A DNA stretch of 64,000 bases from Herbaspirillum rubrisubalbicans (GTDB lineage: Bacteria > Pseudomonadota > Gammaproteobacteria > Burkholderiales > Burkholderiaceae_D), in assembly GCF_003719195.1 (NCBI RefSeq), contig NZ_CP024996.1, positions 3,038,001-3,102,000 of the forward strand, in the 5' to 3' direction. Of this stretch, positions 26,596-35,312 are shown in pieces. Made by a program: the position numbers and the translations under genes. The notes under the pieces are model-generated. The model had not been told where the DNA came from. It made no database searches and was given only the letters and a program-made list of their open reading frames with translations. How positions within the stretch are numbered: the first letter of the stretch is position 1; every line of letters begins with the position of its first letter.

Positions 26596-29355
26596 GTGAT
26601 TCCAGACGTTCCCCCCCGGCATCGGCAGCCCACTGTCGATGCGTACCAGCGCAGTCCCGATCCTCTCTCCCCCGTCATCTCCGCCCTGTTCGGCCCCGGC
26701 CTGTCGCAACATGCGCGCCTCATCACCCTGGACGGCGCACAGCCCGATGGCTTGCCCGAATCCCTGGTGGTGGAGCGCTTCCACGGCCAGGAAAGCGTCA
26801 ATGACAACTTTCATTTCGACATCGATGCGCTCTCGGTCTCCACCGATCTCGACCTGAAGCAATTCATCGGCACCGAGCTCACCCTGCGCCTGCTGCAAGC
26901 CGACGGCAGCCGGCGTGCCTGGCATGGCTACTGCACGCAAGCCTCCTGGCTGGGTGCGGATGGTGGCCTGGCACGCTATCGCCTGCGGCTGGAATCCTTC
27001 CTCGCCTTCCTGGAGCGACGACACGACAGTTTCCTGTTTCAGGACATGAATGTCACCGAGATCGCCAGCGCCCTCTTCAAGGAATACCCCCAGGCCAATT
27101 TCGCCCTGGACGTCACCCAGACACTCGCCAAGCGCGATATCTGCACCCAGTACCGCGAAAGCGACTTTCATTTCCTGCGCCGCATCCTGGCCTCGGAAGG
27201 CTTGAACTTCCGCTTCGAGCACCAGCAGGAAAGCGATGACGCCGGTCAGCAAGGACAACAGGGGCAACAGGGTCAACAACAAGCACGCCACAAACTCATC
27301 ATCTTCGACCGCCAAGCGAAGATGCCAGCCATCCCCGGCGCCGACGACACCATCCGCTTCCACCGCGTGGCCGCCATGGAGGCCAGCGATGCCATCACCG
27401 ACTTCAGCGCCGTGCGCAGCGTGCAATCCAATGGCGTGGCGCTGGCCAGTTGGCACCCGGAAAAGATCTCCTCGCCATCGGCCGAAGAAAGCTCCAGCCT
27501 GGATGCCGGTGACCTGCCGCTCTTACCTATCTATGACGGCACCGGCCAGCAGGACTTCGCCGACCAGGATGCCGCCGCCACCCACGCCTTGCTGATGCTG
27601 CAAGCGCTGGAGATGCAGAACAAACGCTTCGAAGGCGCCGGCGCGGCGCGTCAACTCGCCGCCGGCACACAGTTCTCATTGCGCCAGCACGACCACTATC
27701 CCGCAGGAGAAAACCGCTTCAAGGTACTCTCGGTCAAGCACAGCGCGCGCAACAACTTCGAGCACAATATCGCGCGCATCCTCGACGACATCCTGCCGGA
27801 CAGTGCCCAGATATCAGATATCAGCACAGACGACGAACTGAAGGCCGGCACCTACCGCAACCGTTTCACGGTCGTGCGCGACGCCGTTCCCATCCTGCCC
27901 ACCGCCATCACGCAACGCCTCAAGCCCACCTCCCGCGGCACCCAGACTGCGCTGGTGACCGGCCTGCCTGGCACTGCCGTCACGACCGACCGCAATCACC
28001 GGGTCAAGGTGCAATTCCATTGGCAACGCGGCCAGTCGCCCAATCCGGGCGGCCTGCGCGAAACCGGCAATCTGGATGACAAACAGGGCAATGCCCCCGG
28101 CAACGATGCCTCCGGCACCTGGGTGCGCGTGGCCGAAGCGCAGTCCGGCCCCAACTGGGGCAGCCAGTTCACGCCACGCATCGGCAGCGAAGTCCTGGTC
28201 GACTTCATCGAAGGCGACATCGACCGCCCCGTGGTGGTAGCCCAGCTCTACAACGGCAATGACACTCCCCCCTTCCCGGCCGGCGCCGATTCGGGCGTCA
28301 ATCATGCCGGCACGATTTCCGGCTGGCACAGCCTGTCCCACGATGGCAGCGGCTTCAACCAATGGGTGGTGGACGACACGCAATCGCAGTTGCGGATGCG
28401 GCTGGCCTCCAGCCAGGCCAGATCGCAACTCAATCTGGGCCACCTGATCGACCAGGCCGACAGCGGCGCCCAGCGCGGCAACTACCGCGGCCAGGGCTTC
28501 GAGTTGCGCAGCGATGCCTGGGGCGTGGTGCGCGGTGAAAACGGCTTGCTGCTTTCCGCCACCGCGCGCCCGGCTGCCGGCGCCAGTGTCACCGGCACGC
28601 AGATGGATGCCACCGAAGCGATTGCCCAACTGAAAGGCGCCAGTGAACTCGCCAACAACATGGGCAACGCCGCCACCCAGCAGCAGGCGCTGCATAGTGC
28701 GGCAGCCTTCCAGGCCAAGTCCGACTTCATCGCCGCCATCGACCCGGCCGACCAGGGCAAGCATCCGGCCAGCGTCAATGGCCAGGAAGCCTTCAAAACC
28801 AAGGGCGAATCGCGCCAGACCGACGCCGCACAACCGGTCGAGAAATTCGCCAAGGCCACCGTGCTGATGGAGTCCCCGACCAACATCAACTGGGCCAGCG
28901 CCGCCTCCACGCTGCTCTATGCGGGCGAGAGCCTGCACTGGACCAGCCAGGGCGACACCCACTGGACCGCAGCCGACACCGCCAGCCTGGCCGCCGGCAA
29001 GGCCGCCACCCTGTTTGCGCATGAGGGCGGCATCCAGGTCTTTGCCGGCAACGGACCGGTCTCGCTCCAGGCGCATACCGATGCGCTGGAGATCCTGGCC
29101 GACCAGCAGGTGAGCGTGACCAGCGTCAATGACAGCATCGAGATCAAGGCGCGCCACAAGATCGTGGTGCAGGCGGGGCAGTCTTGCGTGACGCTGGAGG
29201 ACGGGAACATCACGTTTGCTTGTCCGGGGACGTTTTCGGTGAAGGGGGCGGCACATGCGTTTCCGGGTGGGGCGAGTGCTGCGGCAAGCCTGCCACCTTT
29301 ACCGAACAGCGTTGTGAACGTTAAAAATTCGCGGAGATTCTCCTTCTCACGGTAA
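26596..29355 (+). CDS. vgrG: Type VI secretion system spike protein VgrG
   Basis: A 919-residue VgrG starting at a GTG with TTGAGGCG upstream. The gp27-like part spans about residues 35-400; a gp5-like OB-fold begins near 450 (LVTGLPGTAVTTDRNHRVKV, then QFHW), with SGPNWGSQFTPRIGSEVLVDF around 515-535. The C-terminal DUF2345 region (about 760-900) contains SIEIKARHKIVVQAG. It trimerises as the puncturing tip and carries effectors. A Gln/Gly run GQQGQQGQQGQQQ interrupts it near residue 216. The effector gene starts nine bases after its stop, so the cargo is almost certainly the next gene. Confidence 0.95.
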   Translation: MIPDVPPRHRQPTVDAYQRSPDPLSPVISALFGPGLSQHARLITLDGAQPDGLPESLVVERFHGQESVNDNFHFDIDALSVSTDLDLKQFIGTELTLRLLQADGSRRAWHGYCTQASWLGADGGLARYRLRLESFLAFLERRHDSFLFQDMNVTEIASALFKEYPQANFALDVTQTLAKRDICTQYRESDFHFLRRILASEGLNFRFEHQQESDDAGQQGQQGQQGQQQARHKLIIFDRQAKMPAIPGADDTIRFHRVAAMEASDAITDFSAVRSVQSNGVALASWHPEKISSPSAEESSSLDAGDLPLLPIYDGTGQQDFADQDAAATHALLMLQALEMQNKRFEGAGAARQLAAGTQFSLRQHDHYPAGENRFKVLSVKHSARNNFEHNIARILDDILPDSAQISDISTDDELKAGTYRNRFTVVRDAVPILPTAITQRLKPTSRGTQTALVTGLPGTAVTTDRNHRVKVQFHWQRGQSPNPGGLRETGNLDDKQGNAPGNDASGTWVRVAEAQSGPNWGSQFTPRIGSEVLVDFIEGDIDRPVVVAQLYNGNDTPPFPAGADSGVNHAGTISGWHSLSHDGSGFNQWVVDDTQSQLRMRLASSQARSQLNLGHLIDQADSGAQRGNYRGQGFELRSDAWGVVRGENGLLLSATARPAAGASVTGTQMDATEAIAQLKGASELANNMGNAATQQQALHSAAAFQAKSDFIAAIDPADQGKHPASVNGQEAFKTKGESRQTDAAQPVEKFAKATVLMESPTNINWASAASTLLYAGESLHWTSQGDTHWTAADTASLAAGKAATLFAHEGGIQVFAGNGPVSLQAHTDALEILADQQVSVTSVNDSIEIKARHKIVVQAGQSCVTLEDGNITFACPGTFSVKGAAHAFPGGASAAASLPPLPNSVVNVKNSRRFSFSR
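27244..27282 (+). repeat. Gly-Gln-Gln micro-repeat inside vgrG
   Basis: Four near-identical 9-bp units encode GQQ repeats between two well-conserved parts of the gp27-like domain. This is probably a surface loop extended by slippage. Confidence 0.7.
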
Positions 29356-29364
29356 GGAAGTTTT

Positions 29365-31242
29365 ATGCTCATCAGCCCACCTTTTCTTCCTCCTCGTCTT
29401 GCCGAGGACGATGATGCTTATCTAGAGACAGCCATGCGTAGCCCGGAGCATGGAAACTTCCCCGTCAGCCATAAATTATCGTGGCACGGGGGCTTGCATC
29501 TGGAAGCTCCGGCACGCGACAAAGGACGAGAACCCGTGCGCGCCATTGCCGATGGCATCGTCGCCTATGTTCGACAACCGACGGCACGTCCAGCGACTGC
29601 TGCTGAAGATGAACAGCATGTACTTGGCTATATGGGATGGACAGATGACGGTTGCGTCATCATGCGACACGACTCCACGATCGGAGCCCAAAACGATACA
29701 GAAACGCAAGTACGTTTCTACTCCATCTACATGCATCTGCAGACGATACGCGGCGTCAAAGCTGGCCAAACAATTTATCGCAAGGCCGAGTTGGGCAGTG
29801 CAGGCTCCTTTGAGGGGCACGCCAACATCCTCCACTTTGAGATCATCTGCGATGACGACAACCTTAAAAGACTGATCGGCCGAAATACGGGTGACCTCAA
29901 TATCACGGCAAACGGTCGTACCGATGCTGTCTTTGGTGAAATCTACTTTAGATTGCCTGCCGATACCCGGCTCTACCCGCGGCGTCCTCCTCTGACTGAA
30001 AAATCAGGCTCCGGTGAAACGGTATTGAACGAATCGCTGTTCGTCGGTGTACGTTTTGGAGGAGGAAACGCTTATGTCAGTACCTACCGTGCCGATGGGA
30101 CTCGGGTGGGTGCAACGCTGACGGAAAACGATGCCGAATATGAACTTTACCGACAGGCAGAAAAAGTCGTTCAGGCATACAGAGCCGCACGTGCCAGCCA
30201 AGTACCGGCGCATAGTGCAGTCTATGAATTGCTGCGCTACGGACGGATCTTGGGACCTGATCGCTTGACGCCAGGTGACACGCCACACTGGCGACAGATA
30301 GCCACGGCGAATGGCCAAGGATGGGTGAATCTGAACGCCACAGGGGTTTTCAAGTACAGCGATGCCGATGCGCCCCATTGGGCTGGCTGGCAACTATTGA
30401 TGGACTACGATGATCAGGATAGCCGCTGCGATATCGATGCCCTTCGAAAAATGCTGGACGAAGACGGCGACGGGATCACCACCCGATCCGAGGCAGAAAA
30501 TCGACTGAAAGATGCAGAGGTTCAGCGGACCATGCGTGGCATGGTGTGTAAATTTCCGACTGAATGGCAACGAAGTGGCATTGCGGAGCGCTGGAATTGG
30601 CTGACCCAAGAAGGGCCTGATAGGGAAACCAGCGCGACGCCCAGCCTGAACGACAGCACCTACTTGTCTCAAGCGGACTTTCCCGAATTTCAGCGTTATG
30701 TTGAGGCGCTAGCTTTCTGGGAACTTGCTGCGCTGGACGATATTGGGTCTGCGCATTGGCACTTCCATCCCAGGAAATTCATTGAACACTTCAGAAAATG
30801 CGGCTGGCTAAGCATCGAGGAGATGAAGCACATTTATGCAGACAAGGAGAGCGTCTATAAAGATGTTGGTCAGTCAGGGGATACCGTCAAGGAAAAATTT
30901 CGGCTCGGTCTCAATCTCGTTTTTTCGGAAATATCTTCTCAATACGCCCGTCAGAATAGCCCATTTCTTTGGACAGGCTGCACAAGAAAGCTTTTTATTT
31001 ATGGCCACACGCGAGGTTGCCATAAACGTCAGCAATGCAATCAGGGAAAACCATATCTCGGCACAAGGCGAAGAACGCGGATATCTTCAGATCACACCAG
31101 CCAACCGGAATCAACTATTGTTTTTTGCGGAACGTGGTCGGAAAGGTTATTACGAAAGACGTACCGACTTGGGCAATACGGATACGGGCGACGGCATCAA
31201 GTTTCGAGGCCGGGGGATGAAGCAATTGACGGGGCGCTATAA
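29365..31242 (+). CDS. T6SS peptidoglycan effector, frame-interrupted: M23-like, SH3-like and EF-hand part
   Basis: In this frame residues 1-520 are meaningful. WHGGLHLEAP near residue 40 and HANILHFEI near 152 form an M23-like endopeptidase core; GQGWVNLNATGVFKYSDADAP near 317 is SH3-like; DEDGDGITTRSE near 365 is a perfect EF-hand loop. After the T6 run at 30920-30925 the frame loses all homology and ends at 31242. Removing one T restores LNLVFRKYLLNTPVRIAHF and joins a GH19-like domain, giving 728 residues. As read, the protein has a nonsense tail. The gene is directly downstream of vgrG and AT-richer than its surroundings. Confidence 0.8.
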   Translation: MLISPPFLPPRLAEDDDAYLETAMRSPEHGNFPVSHKLSWHGGLHLEAPARDKGREPVRAIADGIVAYVRQPTARPATAAEDEQHVLGYMGWTDDGCVIMRHDSTIGAQNDTETQVRFYSIYMHLQTIRGVKAGQTIYRKAELGSAGSFEGHANILHFEIICDDDNLKRLIGRNTGDLNITANGRTDAVFGEIYFRLPADTRLYPRRPPLTEKSGSGETVLNESLFVGVRFGGGNAYVSTYRADGTRVGATLTENDAEYELYRQAEKVVQAYRAARASQVPAHSAVYELLRYGRILGPDRLTPGDTPHWRQIATANGQGWVNLNATGVFKYSDADAPHWAGWQLLMDYDDQDSRCDIDALRKMLDEDGDGITTRSEAENRLKDAEVQRTMRGMVCKFPTEWQRSGIAERWNWLTQEGPDRETSATPSLNDSTYLSQADFPEFQRYVEALAFWELAALDDIGSAHWHFHPRKFIEHFRKCGWLSIEEMKHIYADKESVYKDVGQSGDTVKEKFRLGLNLVFSEISSQYARQNSPFLWTGCTRKLFIYGHTRGCHKRQQCNQGKPYLGTRRRTRISSDHTSQPESTIVFCGTWSERLLRKTYRLGQYGYGRRHQVSRPGDEAIDGAL

Positions 31243-31552
31243 CTATTCAGAGTACTGGGTATTTCGTGGCTGGCTTGATCGTAACTCTTACGATGCAGAC
31301 TGGTTCAACAATGGACGAGAGGGGCCAGTAATTGACGATCCCCAAATCGTGGCAGACGTCCCTTACAACGCTGTGGATACCGCTGGCTTCTACTGTGTAA
31401 AAACAAATATTCTGAAAGCAGCTGATGGTGGGGCTACGGAAAAAGCTTCTGCCGCTGTAACTAAATTAGTTAATCCTTATGAACGCCCACCAGCACCGAG
31501 ACGATTAAACGAAACATTATTGTCCTACCGGATATTAAATGATGAAAAATAA
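30926..31552 (+). pseudogene. C-terminal GH19-like lysozyme domain of the same effector, +1 frame
   Basis: This frame continues the effector after the T6 run. RKYLLNTPVRIAHFFGQAAQ, ERRTDLGNTDTGDGIKFRGRG and MKQLTGRYNYSEYW are the hallmarks of chitinase-19/lysozyme-like muramidase domains that cut glycan strands of peptidoglycan. An ATG at 30836 opens this frame earlier but the residues before RKYLL are not homologous. It could be expressed by slippage on the T run, from an internal start, or not at all. The stop overlaps the immunity gene start. Confidence 0.75.
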
Positions 31553-32015
31553 AGTTCTAATTTTTTCAATACTACTAACGGCGCTTCCTGTTTCAGGTAC
31601 AGCTAATGCCGCGAATCTCGATTTTCGCAGTTCGTTCGGAGGCGGGAAGAATCTGTTTTCATTCAAACAGGGAACACGGACGGTTAAATTCCACCTCGAT
31701 ATCTACGTCAATGGTTGGTCCATCAACTGTCCTAGAACTCGCGCCGTCGTCTGGGGAGTCGACCTCAGCCCAGATCTATTAGGTGTACCGTCAGTAAGCA
31801 AGGTTTACATCATTAACCTTGATAAGAGAAAAATCATTAATCACTACACGATCACACGTGGTCCATTTGGCGCAGCATTCAGCGCGGATCATAAAACGGT
31901 GATAGTAGATGATTATGTGGTGGACCAAAATTCGGGAAAGGTGCTCAGCATGACGGATAAAGTAAAGATAGTCACTGAAACTTGTCCATCATTCCCTGGA
32001 AAGCAGTCGTTTTGA
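31539..32015 (+). CDS. Putative periplasmic immunity protein for the upstream effector
   Basis: A 158-residue protein with signal peptide MMKNKVLIFSILLTALPVSG (cleavage after TANA) and two Cys in the mature part (INCP and ETCP). It is not a family I recognise. Its start overlaps the effector stop, its location is periplasmic where the peptidoglycan effector acts, and a decayed paralogue lies 300 bp downstream next to a second dead effector. Those three facts support an immunity role; no direct evidence is available. The second ATG (31542) is an equally good start. Confidence 0.65.
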   Translation: MMKNKVLIFSILLTALPVSGTANAANLDFRSSFGGGKNLFSFKQGTRTVKFHLDIYVNGWSINCPRTRAVVWGVDLSPDLLGVPSVSKVYIINLDKRKIINHYTITRGPFGAAFSADHKTVIVDDYVVDQNSGKVLSMTDKVKIVTETCPSFPGKQSF

Positions 32016-32331
32016 AAGCAACTTCAAATTTGCCGGCGAACTGATGTTCAGCAATCGAATAATGAGAGACGGCAAACCAGCATATCAATTTTGGAAAGAC
32101 AAATGACACTCCGTAATACCGCACAAACAATCCTTACTTGGCGAGGGATTGACGCGAGTTCATCCAGCGGGCTATGCAGCGTTATTTGCAGCTGCTCTGG
32201 AAGCCAACGTCGATCGGATCACGGTCACTTCATGTTGACGTCCAATGTTGGGGTCGATCGCGCATCGGGCGGGACTAGGTATTGACATAAATTATTTAGA
32301 AAATACCCGCTTAAATAGAGCTGAGCCCGCC
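32008..32331 (+). pseudogene. Remnant of a second T6SS effector (M15-like peptidase domain) with two stops
   Basis: One frame reads FESNFKFAGELMFSNRIMRD-GKPAYQFWKDK, TGA (32104-32106), then HSVIPHKQSLLGEGLTRVHP-AGYAALF and ANVDRITVTSC, TGA (32236-32238), then RPMLGSIAHRAGLGIDINYL. The last part has the H-x2-G-x-G-x-D zinc pattern of D-Ala-D-Ala-type peptidases and resembles C-terminal domains of VgrG-linked effectors. Neither end has a proper start or stop, so it is a recombined or eroded fragment. The second TGA may replace the Trp of an ancestral SCWRP. Confidence 0.6.
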
Positions 32332-32554
32332 CGTTAATAAGGTGTACGTCATCGATCTAAAAACGAGAAAGCCGATCAATCATTTCACGAGAACGAGGGG
32401 CCCCTACGAAGCGGCCTTCAGCAGGAATCACAGAACAGCGATAGTGGATCACGATATCGTGGATCTGACGACAGGAAAGGTGGTCGATGTGATTTACGAC
32501 ATGAATCTTGATTTGGAAACTTGCCCCGCATTTCCCGGAAAGCAGTCGAACTAG
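32312..32554 (+). pseudogene. Truncated duplicate of the putative immunity gene
   Basis: From 32315 the frame reads IELSPPVNKVYVIDLKTRK and runs to LETCPAFPGKQSN before the TAG ending at 32554. It aligns through its whole length with the second half of the 31539-32015 protein (VDLSPDLLG..SKVYIINLDK..TETCPSFPGKQSF). The N-terminal half and the signal peptide are missing. It is therefore a decayed or partial paralogue, most likely the cognate partner of the dead second effector. Confidence 0.75.
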
Positions 32555-32598
32555 TACGACTTCAGCTCTGTCAGCGCATAAATTCCCAATCACCTCAA

Positions 32599-33741
32599 AT
32601 GATCTCAATGTTCACTCGCTTAGTCATCGCGTGTGTTGCCACGGCATCGGCAACGCTTGCCCTTTCCGCCACATCAGCACGGATCGAAGTGAAGCCAATT
32701 ACGTACAACGGCTCGCTGCCTTATGTCGAATCCGGCGACGCCAAGCGTGACGCCCGCATTAACCATCGCATCTTCCTCGATTTGATCGCGCAGCCGGCTC
32801 CCGCCAGATATTCCGACGGCGTCAAGATGTCCAAGGAGCAGATCGGATTCCAAGGCAGCTCGGATTTCAGTTTCTTGGTGTTGCGCAACGATGATCGGAT
32901 GCTGGCACTCGAGGTTGATAGCGAGGGCTGCGGTGCCTATTGCGAGCATTACTGGGCGCATTACAACTTCGATGCGGCTACCGGAGGAAAGATCGCAGGT
33001 TCGGACATCTTCACGCCAGTAGGAGGTGCGGCGCTGCTGAAGCAGAATCTCGCGAAGCGGCAAGCGGAGTACAGGAAAGCCATTGCAGACCTGAACAAGG
33101 AGGCCTTAGCCAACCGCAAGAAGCAGGGCATCACGATACCGTGGCCGCAGTCTATGCCCGACAGCAAACCAGACGAGGAAGAAGAGCGCATCGCGTTGAC
33201 CATCGGCATGTACGAATCCTGCCTGGAGTCAATGCGCTCACCCGACTATGGCAAGTATTACAAATTGGATGATATCTCGCTGCAAATCGAACGTGAATCC
33301 ATCACCTTTCTGTATGAGCGCTGCAGTAACCACGCTGAGCGGGCGCTGGACGACGTGGGCGAACAGAAGGTCACTTACAAAATCGTCGATCTGACGCAGT
33401 ATTTCACTGCTTACGGAAAGTACTTGTTCATGAGCGGCCCGCAAGCTGCTCCGCGTGCCGAACCGTATCGGCAGATTCTGAAAGGCCGAGTGGGGCAGGC
33501 GGCCATCACACTAGCATTGTCCGAACTCTATGGCGACGGTTCGCTGTCCGGAAGCTACTTCTACGATAAGTACCGCAAGCCGATTCCGCTGAGCGGCAAG
33601 GTAAATGGCAACGTCGTTGAGTTCACAGAGTCCGAAAGCAGCGATACACCCAAACCGATGATTCGAGCCACGATCAAGGGCGACGAGCTACAAGGCCAAT
33701 GGATTGGAAAGAAGACTCTCGATTTCTGGGCTGCACCCTGA
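32599..33741 (+). CDS. Periplasmic protein with RsiV/DUF3298-like layout, possible immunity factor
   Basis: A 380-residue protein with a signal peptide (MISMFTRLVIACVATASATLALSA in two steps; a start at 32608 is also possible) and no strong ribosome site. The first half has the pattern of DUF3298-like domains: INHRIF, a Cys-x3-Cys pair in EGCGAYCEHY, and HYNFDAATGGKIAGSDIF followed by a helix LKQNLAKRQAEY. The second half ends with a lipocalin-like GDELQGQWIGKKTLDFW. RsiV-type DUF3298 domains bind lysozyme, so a role against lysozyme-like effectors is conceivable. This is inference from fold pattern and location. Confidence 0.6.
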   Translation: MISMFTRLVIACVATASATLALSATSARIEVKPITYNGSLPYVESGDAKRDARINHRIFLDLIAQPAPARYSDGVKMSKEQIGFQGSSDFSFLVLRNDDRMLALEVDSEGCGAYCEHYWAHYNFDAATGGKIAGSDIFTPVGGAALLKQNLAKRQAEYRKAIADLNKEALANRKKQGITIPWPQSMPDSKPDEEEERIALTIGMYESCLESMRSPDYGKYYKLDDISLQIERESITFLYERCSNHAERALDDVGEQKVTYKIVDLTQYFTAYGKYLFMSGPQAAPRAEPYRQILKGRVGQAAITLALSELYGDGSLSGSYFYDKYRKPIPLSGKVNGNVVEFTESESSDTPKPMIRATIKGDELQGQWIGKKTLDFWAAP

Positions 33742-33830
33742 CCGGGAAACCTGTGGGTCTTCGTTCCGAGCAGATGGTTAAGCATCGCGACAGCGCGCCG
33801 CCCCGCCCCCGTCACTACTGCCTCCGCTAA

Positions 33831-35201
33831 TCAGAACTTGCTCGACACTCCCAACCCCCACTTGCGCTCAGCATCCCCGCTATCGGGAAGCAAACCATTC
33901 GAATAATCCAGGCTCAAGCCCACGTTCTGGTTGAAGTTGTAAGTCAGCACCGACTTCCAGTAATGAATGCTGCGATTGCCCTGCAAAGCCTTCAATCCGG
34001 TATAGGTCGTGGTGAAATCAAACGGCAAGGCCGGATTGGTGGAAGACAGCGTGAACCCTGCCTGTGCTCCCAAACGGATGAAGTCGCGATGCTGGTCCAC
34101 CACATCCGGATCGCCCCGGTTGATGTAGATACCATTGCGGCTCTGGCCGATCAGAATCGGCTTGAAGGCCAGCCCGTTGTTCCAGCGCAGGAAATCATTG
34201 AGCACACCCGGCCGCACCGGCGTGAGCGTGAAGTTGACCGTCAACAGCCGGCTGCCGTCGGTATTGTTGATCAGGTAATCGGGACGCGCCGTCAGGTCTT
34301 CGGTATTGGCCGTGTCGGCATGCGCGAAGTGGAAGGCCGACAGCATGCCCACCTGGCTGGTGCGCGTGGTGGTGATCTCCGGATTGCCGCTATCGTAGTT
34401 GGTGACCCGGTTTTGCTTGAAACCGACATAAGGCACCGCCTCATAGGTGCTGCCCGGCTCGCCCATGGGCCGCTTGTCCAGCGAATACCCGGCAAAGACC
34501 ACCACATCATTGGTCCGCGACTGCGCCACATCGTCATTGGCCAGCGCTACACGGGCACGATCGACCGAGGCGAAGGCCGCCTTGTCGCGATGGTCGATGG
34601 AAAGCTGGTCAGGATTGCCGCGAATGCGCAGCGGATCCATCCAACTGGCCTGCTGTGACTGCGCTGCTGCACCTGCAGCCGGGGGCGTGGCCGGGCCAGC
34701 CACTGGCGTAGCCGGCGCGGCCGGCGCCACGCCCATGCGCAAGGCCGCATCGGCGTAGGCCAGCGTCGGAGCCGCACCTGACGCGGTACAGCGTAAGGCC
34801 ACACGGCTGTTGTCACCGAAAAAGGCCACTACATCGCTGCGGCCACTGGGCTGGAAGCGGCCATCCTTGCCGTCCAGCAGCGATTGCACATCGGCTGCCA
34901 TGTGGTCGACGTTGCAGCTATCTCCCTGGCAGGCTTGCCCGGCGGCCCTCTCCGCAGCACGCTTTTGCAGCAGCCAGGCCACCAGGGCGCGCGGCGAGTT
35001 CAGCGGCGCGGGCTCCTTACCCACCGACAGATAAGCCGTGCTCACGGGGTAGGTACGGATCAGGGTCGCGGCCAGTTGATCCTTGTCCAAGGTCTGGTCA
35101 CTGGTACAGAACCCGCCGGTCTCGGCCGCGTGGGCCAGGGCCAGGCTGAAGGGGGTGGCCAGCAGGATGGCGGCGACAGGAAAAGGGAATCGTCGTTGCA
35201 T
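33831..35201 (-). CDS. Two-part outer-membrane protein of unknown function
   Basis: A 456-residue protein: signal peptide (MQRRFPFPVAAILLATPFSL, cleavage near AHA-A), an N-terminal soluble domain with four Cys (FCTSDQ, QACQGDSCNVDH, LRCTAS), an Ala/Pro linker APAAPATPVAGPATPPAAG near 165-190, and a C-terminal barrel of alternating strands ending GVSSKF with terminal Phe. No known family is recognised. The region before the ATG (35199-35201) is polypurine on the plus strand, so the message leader is pyrimidine-rich and lacks a Shine-Dalgarno sequence. Confidence 0.7.
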   Translation of the reverse strand: MQRRFPFPVAAILLATPFSLALAHAAETGGFCTSDQTLDKDQLAATLIRTYPVSTAYLSVGKEPAPLNSPRALVAWLLQKRAAERAAGQACQGDSCNVDHMAADVQSLLDGKDGRFQPSGRSDVVAFFGDNSRVALRCTASGAAPTLAYADAALRMGVAPAAPATPVAGPATPPAAGAAAQSQQASWMDPLRIRGNPDQLSIDHRDKAAFASVDRARVALANDDVAQSRTNDVVVFAGYSLDKRPMGEPGSTYEAVPYVGFKQNRVTNYDSGNPEITTTRTSQVGMLSAFHFAHADTANTEDLTARPDYLINNTDGSRLLTVNFTLTPVRPGVLNDFLRWNNGLAFKPILIGQSRNGIYINRGDPDVVDQHRDFIRLGAQAGFTLSSTNPALPFDFTTTYTGLKALQGNRSIHYWKSVLTYNFNQNVGLSLDYSNGLLPDSGDAERKWGLGVSSKF

Positions 35202-35312
35202 CAGGGAGAAAGGAAGAAAGGGAGAAAAAGCAGGATACGGAGAGATGGAGTCGGACTTGCGTCCACGCGTGAAGAGCAAAGGCCGGCAAAGCCGGCCCAA
35301 GGAACAACGCGT

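Noticed and set aside
33831..35201. Assignment of the two-part outer-membrane protein to phospholipase A1
   Set aside because: The catalytic His-x-Ser region of OMPLA is not seen; only the barrel pattern is shared.
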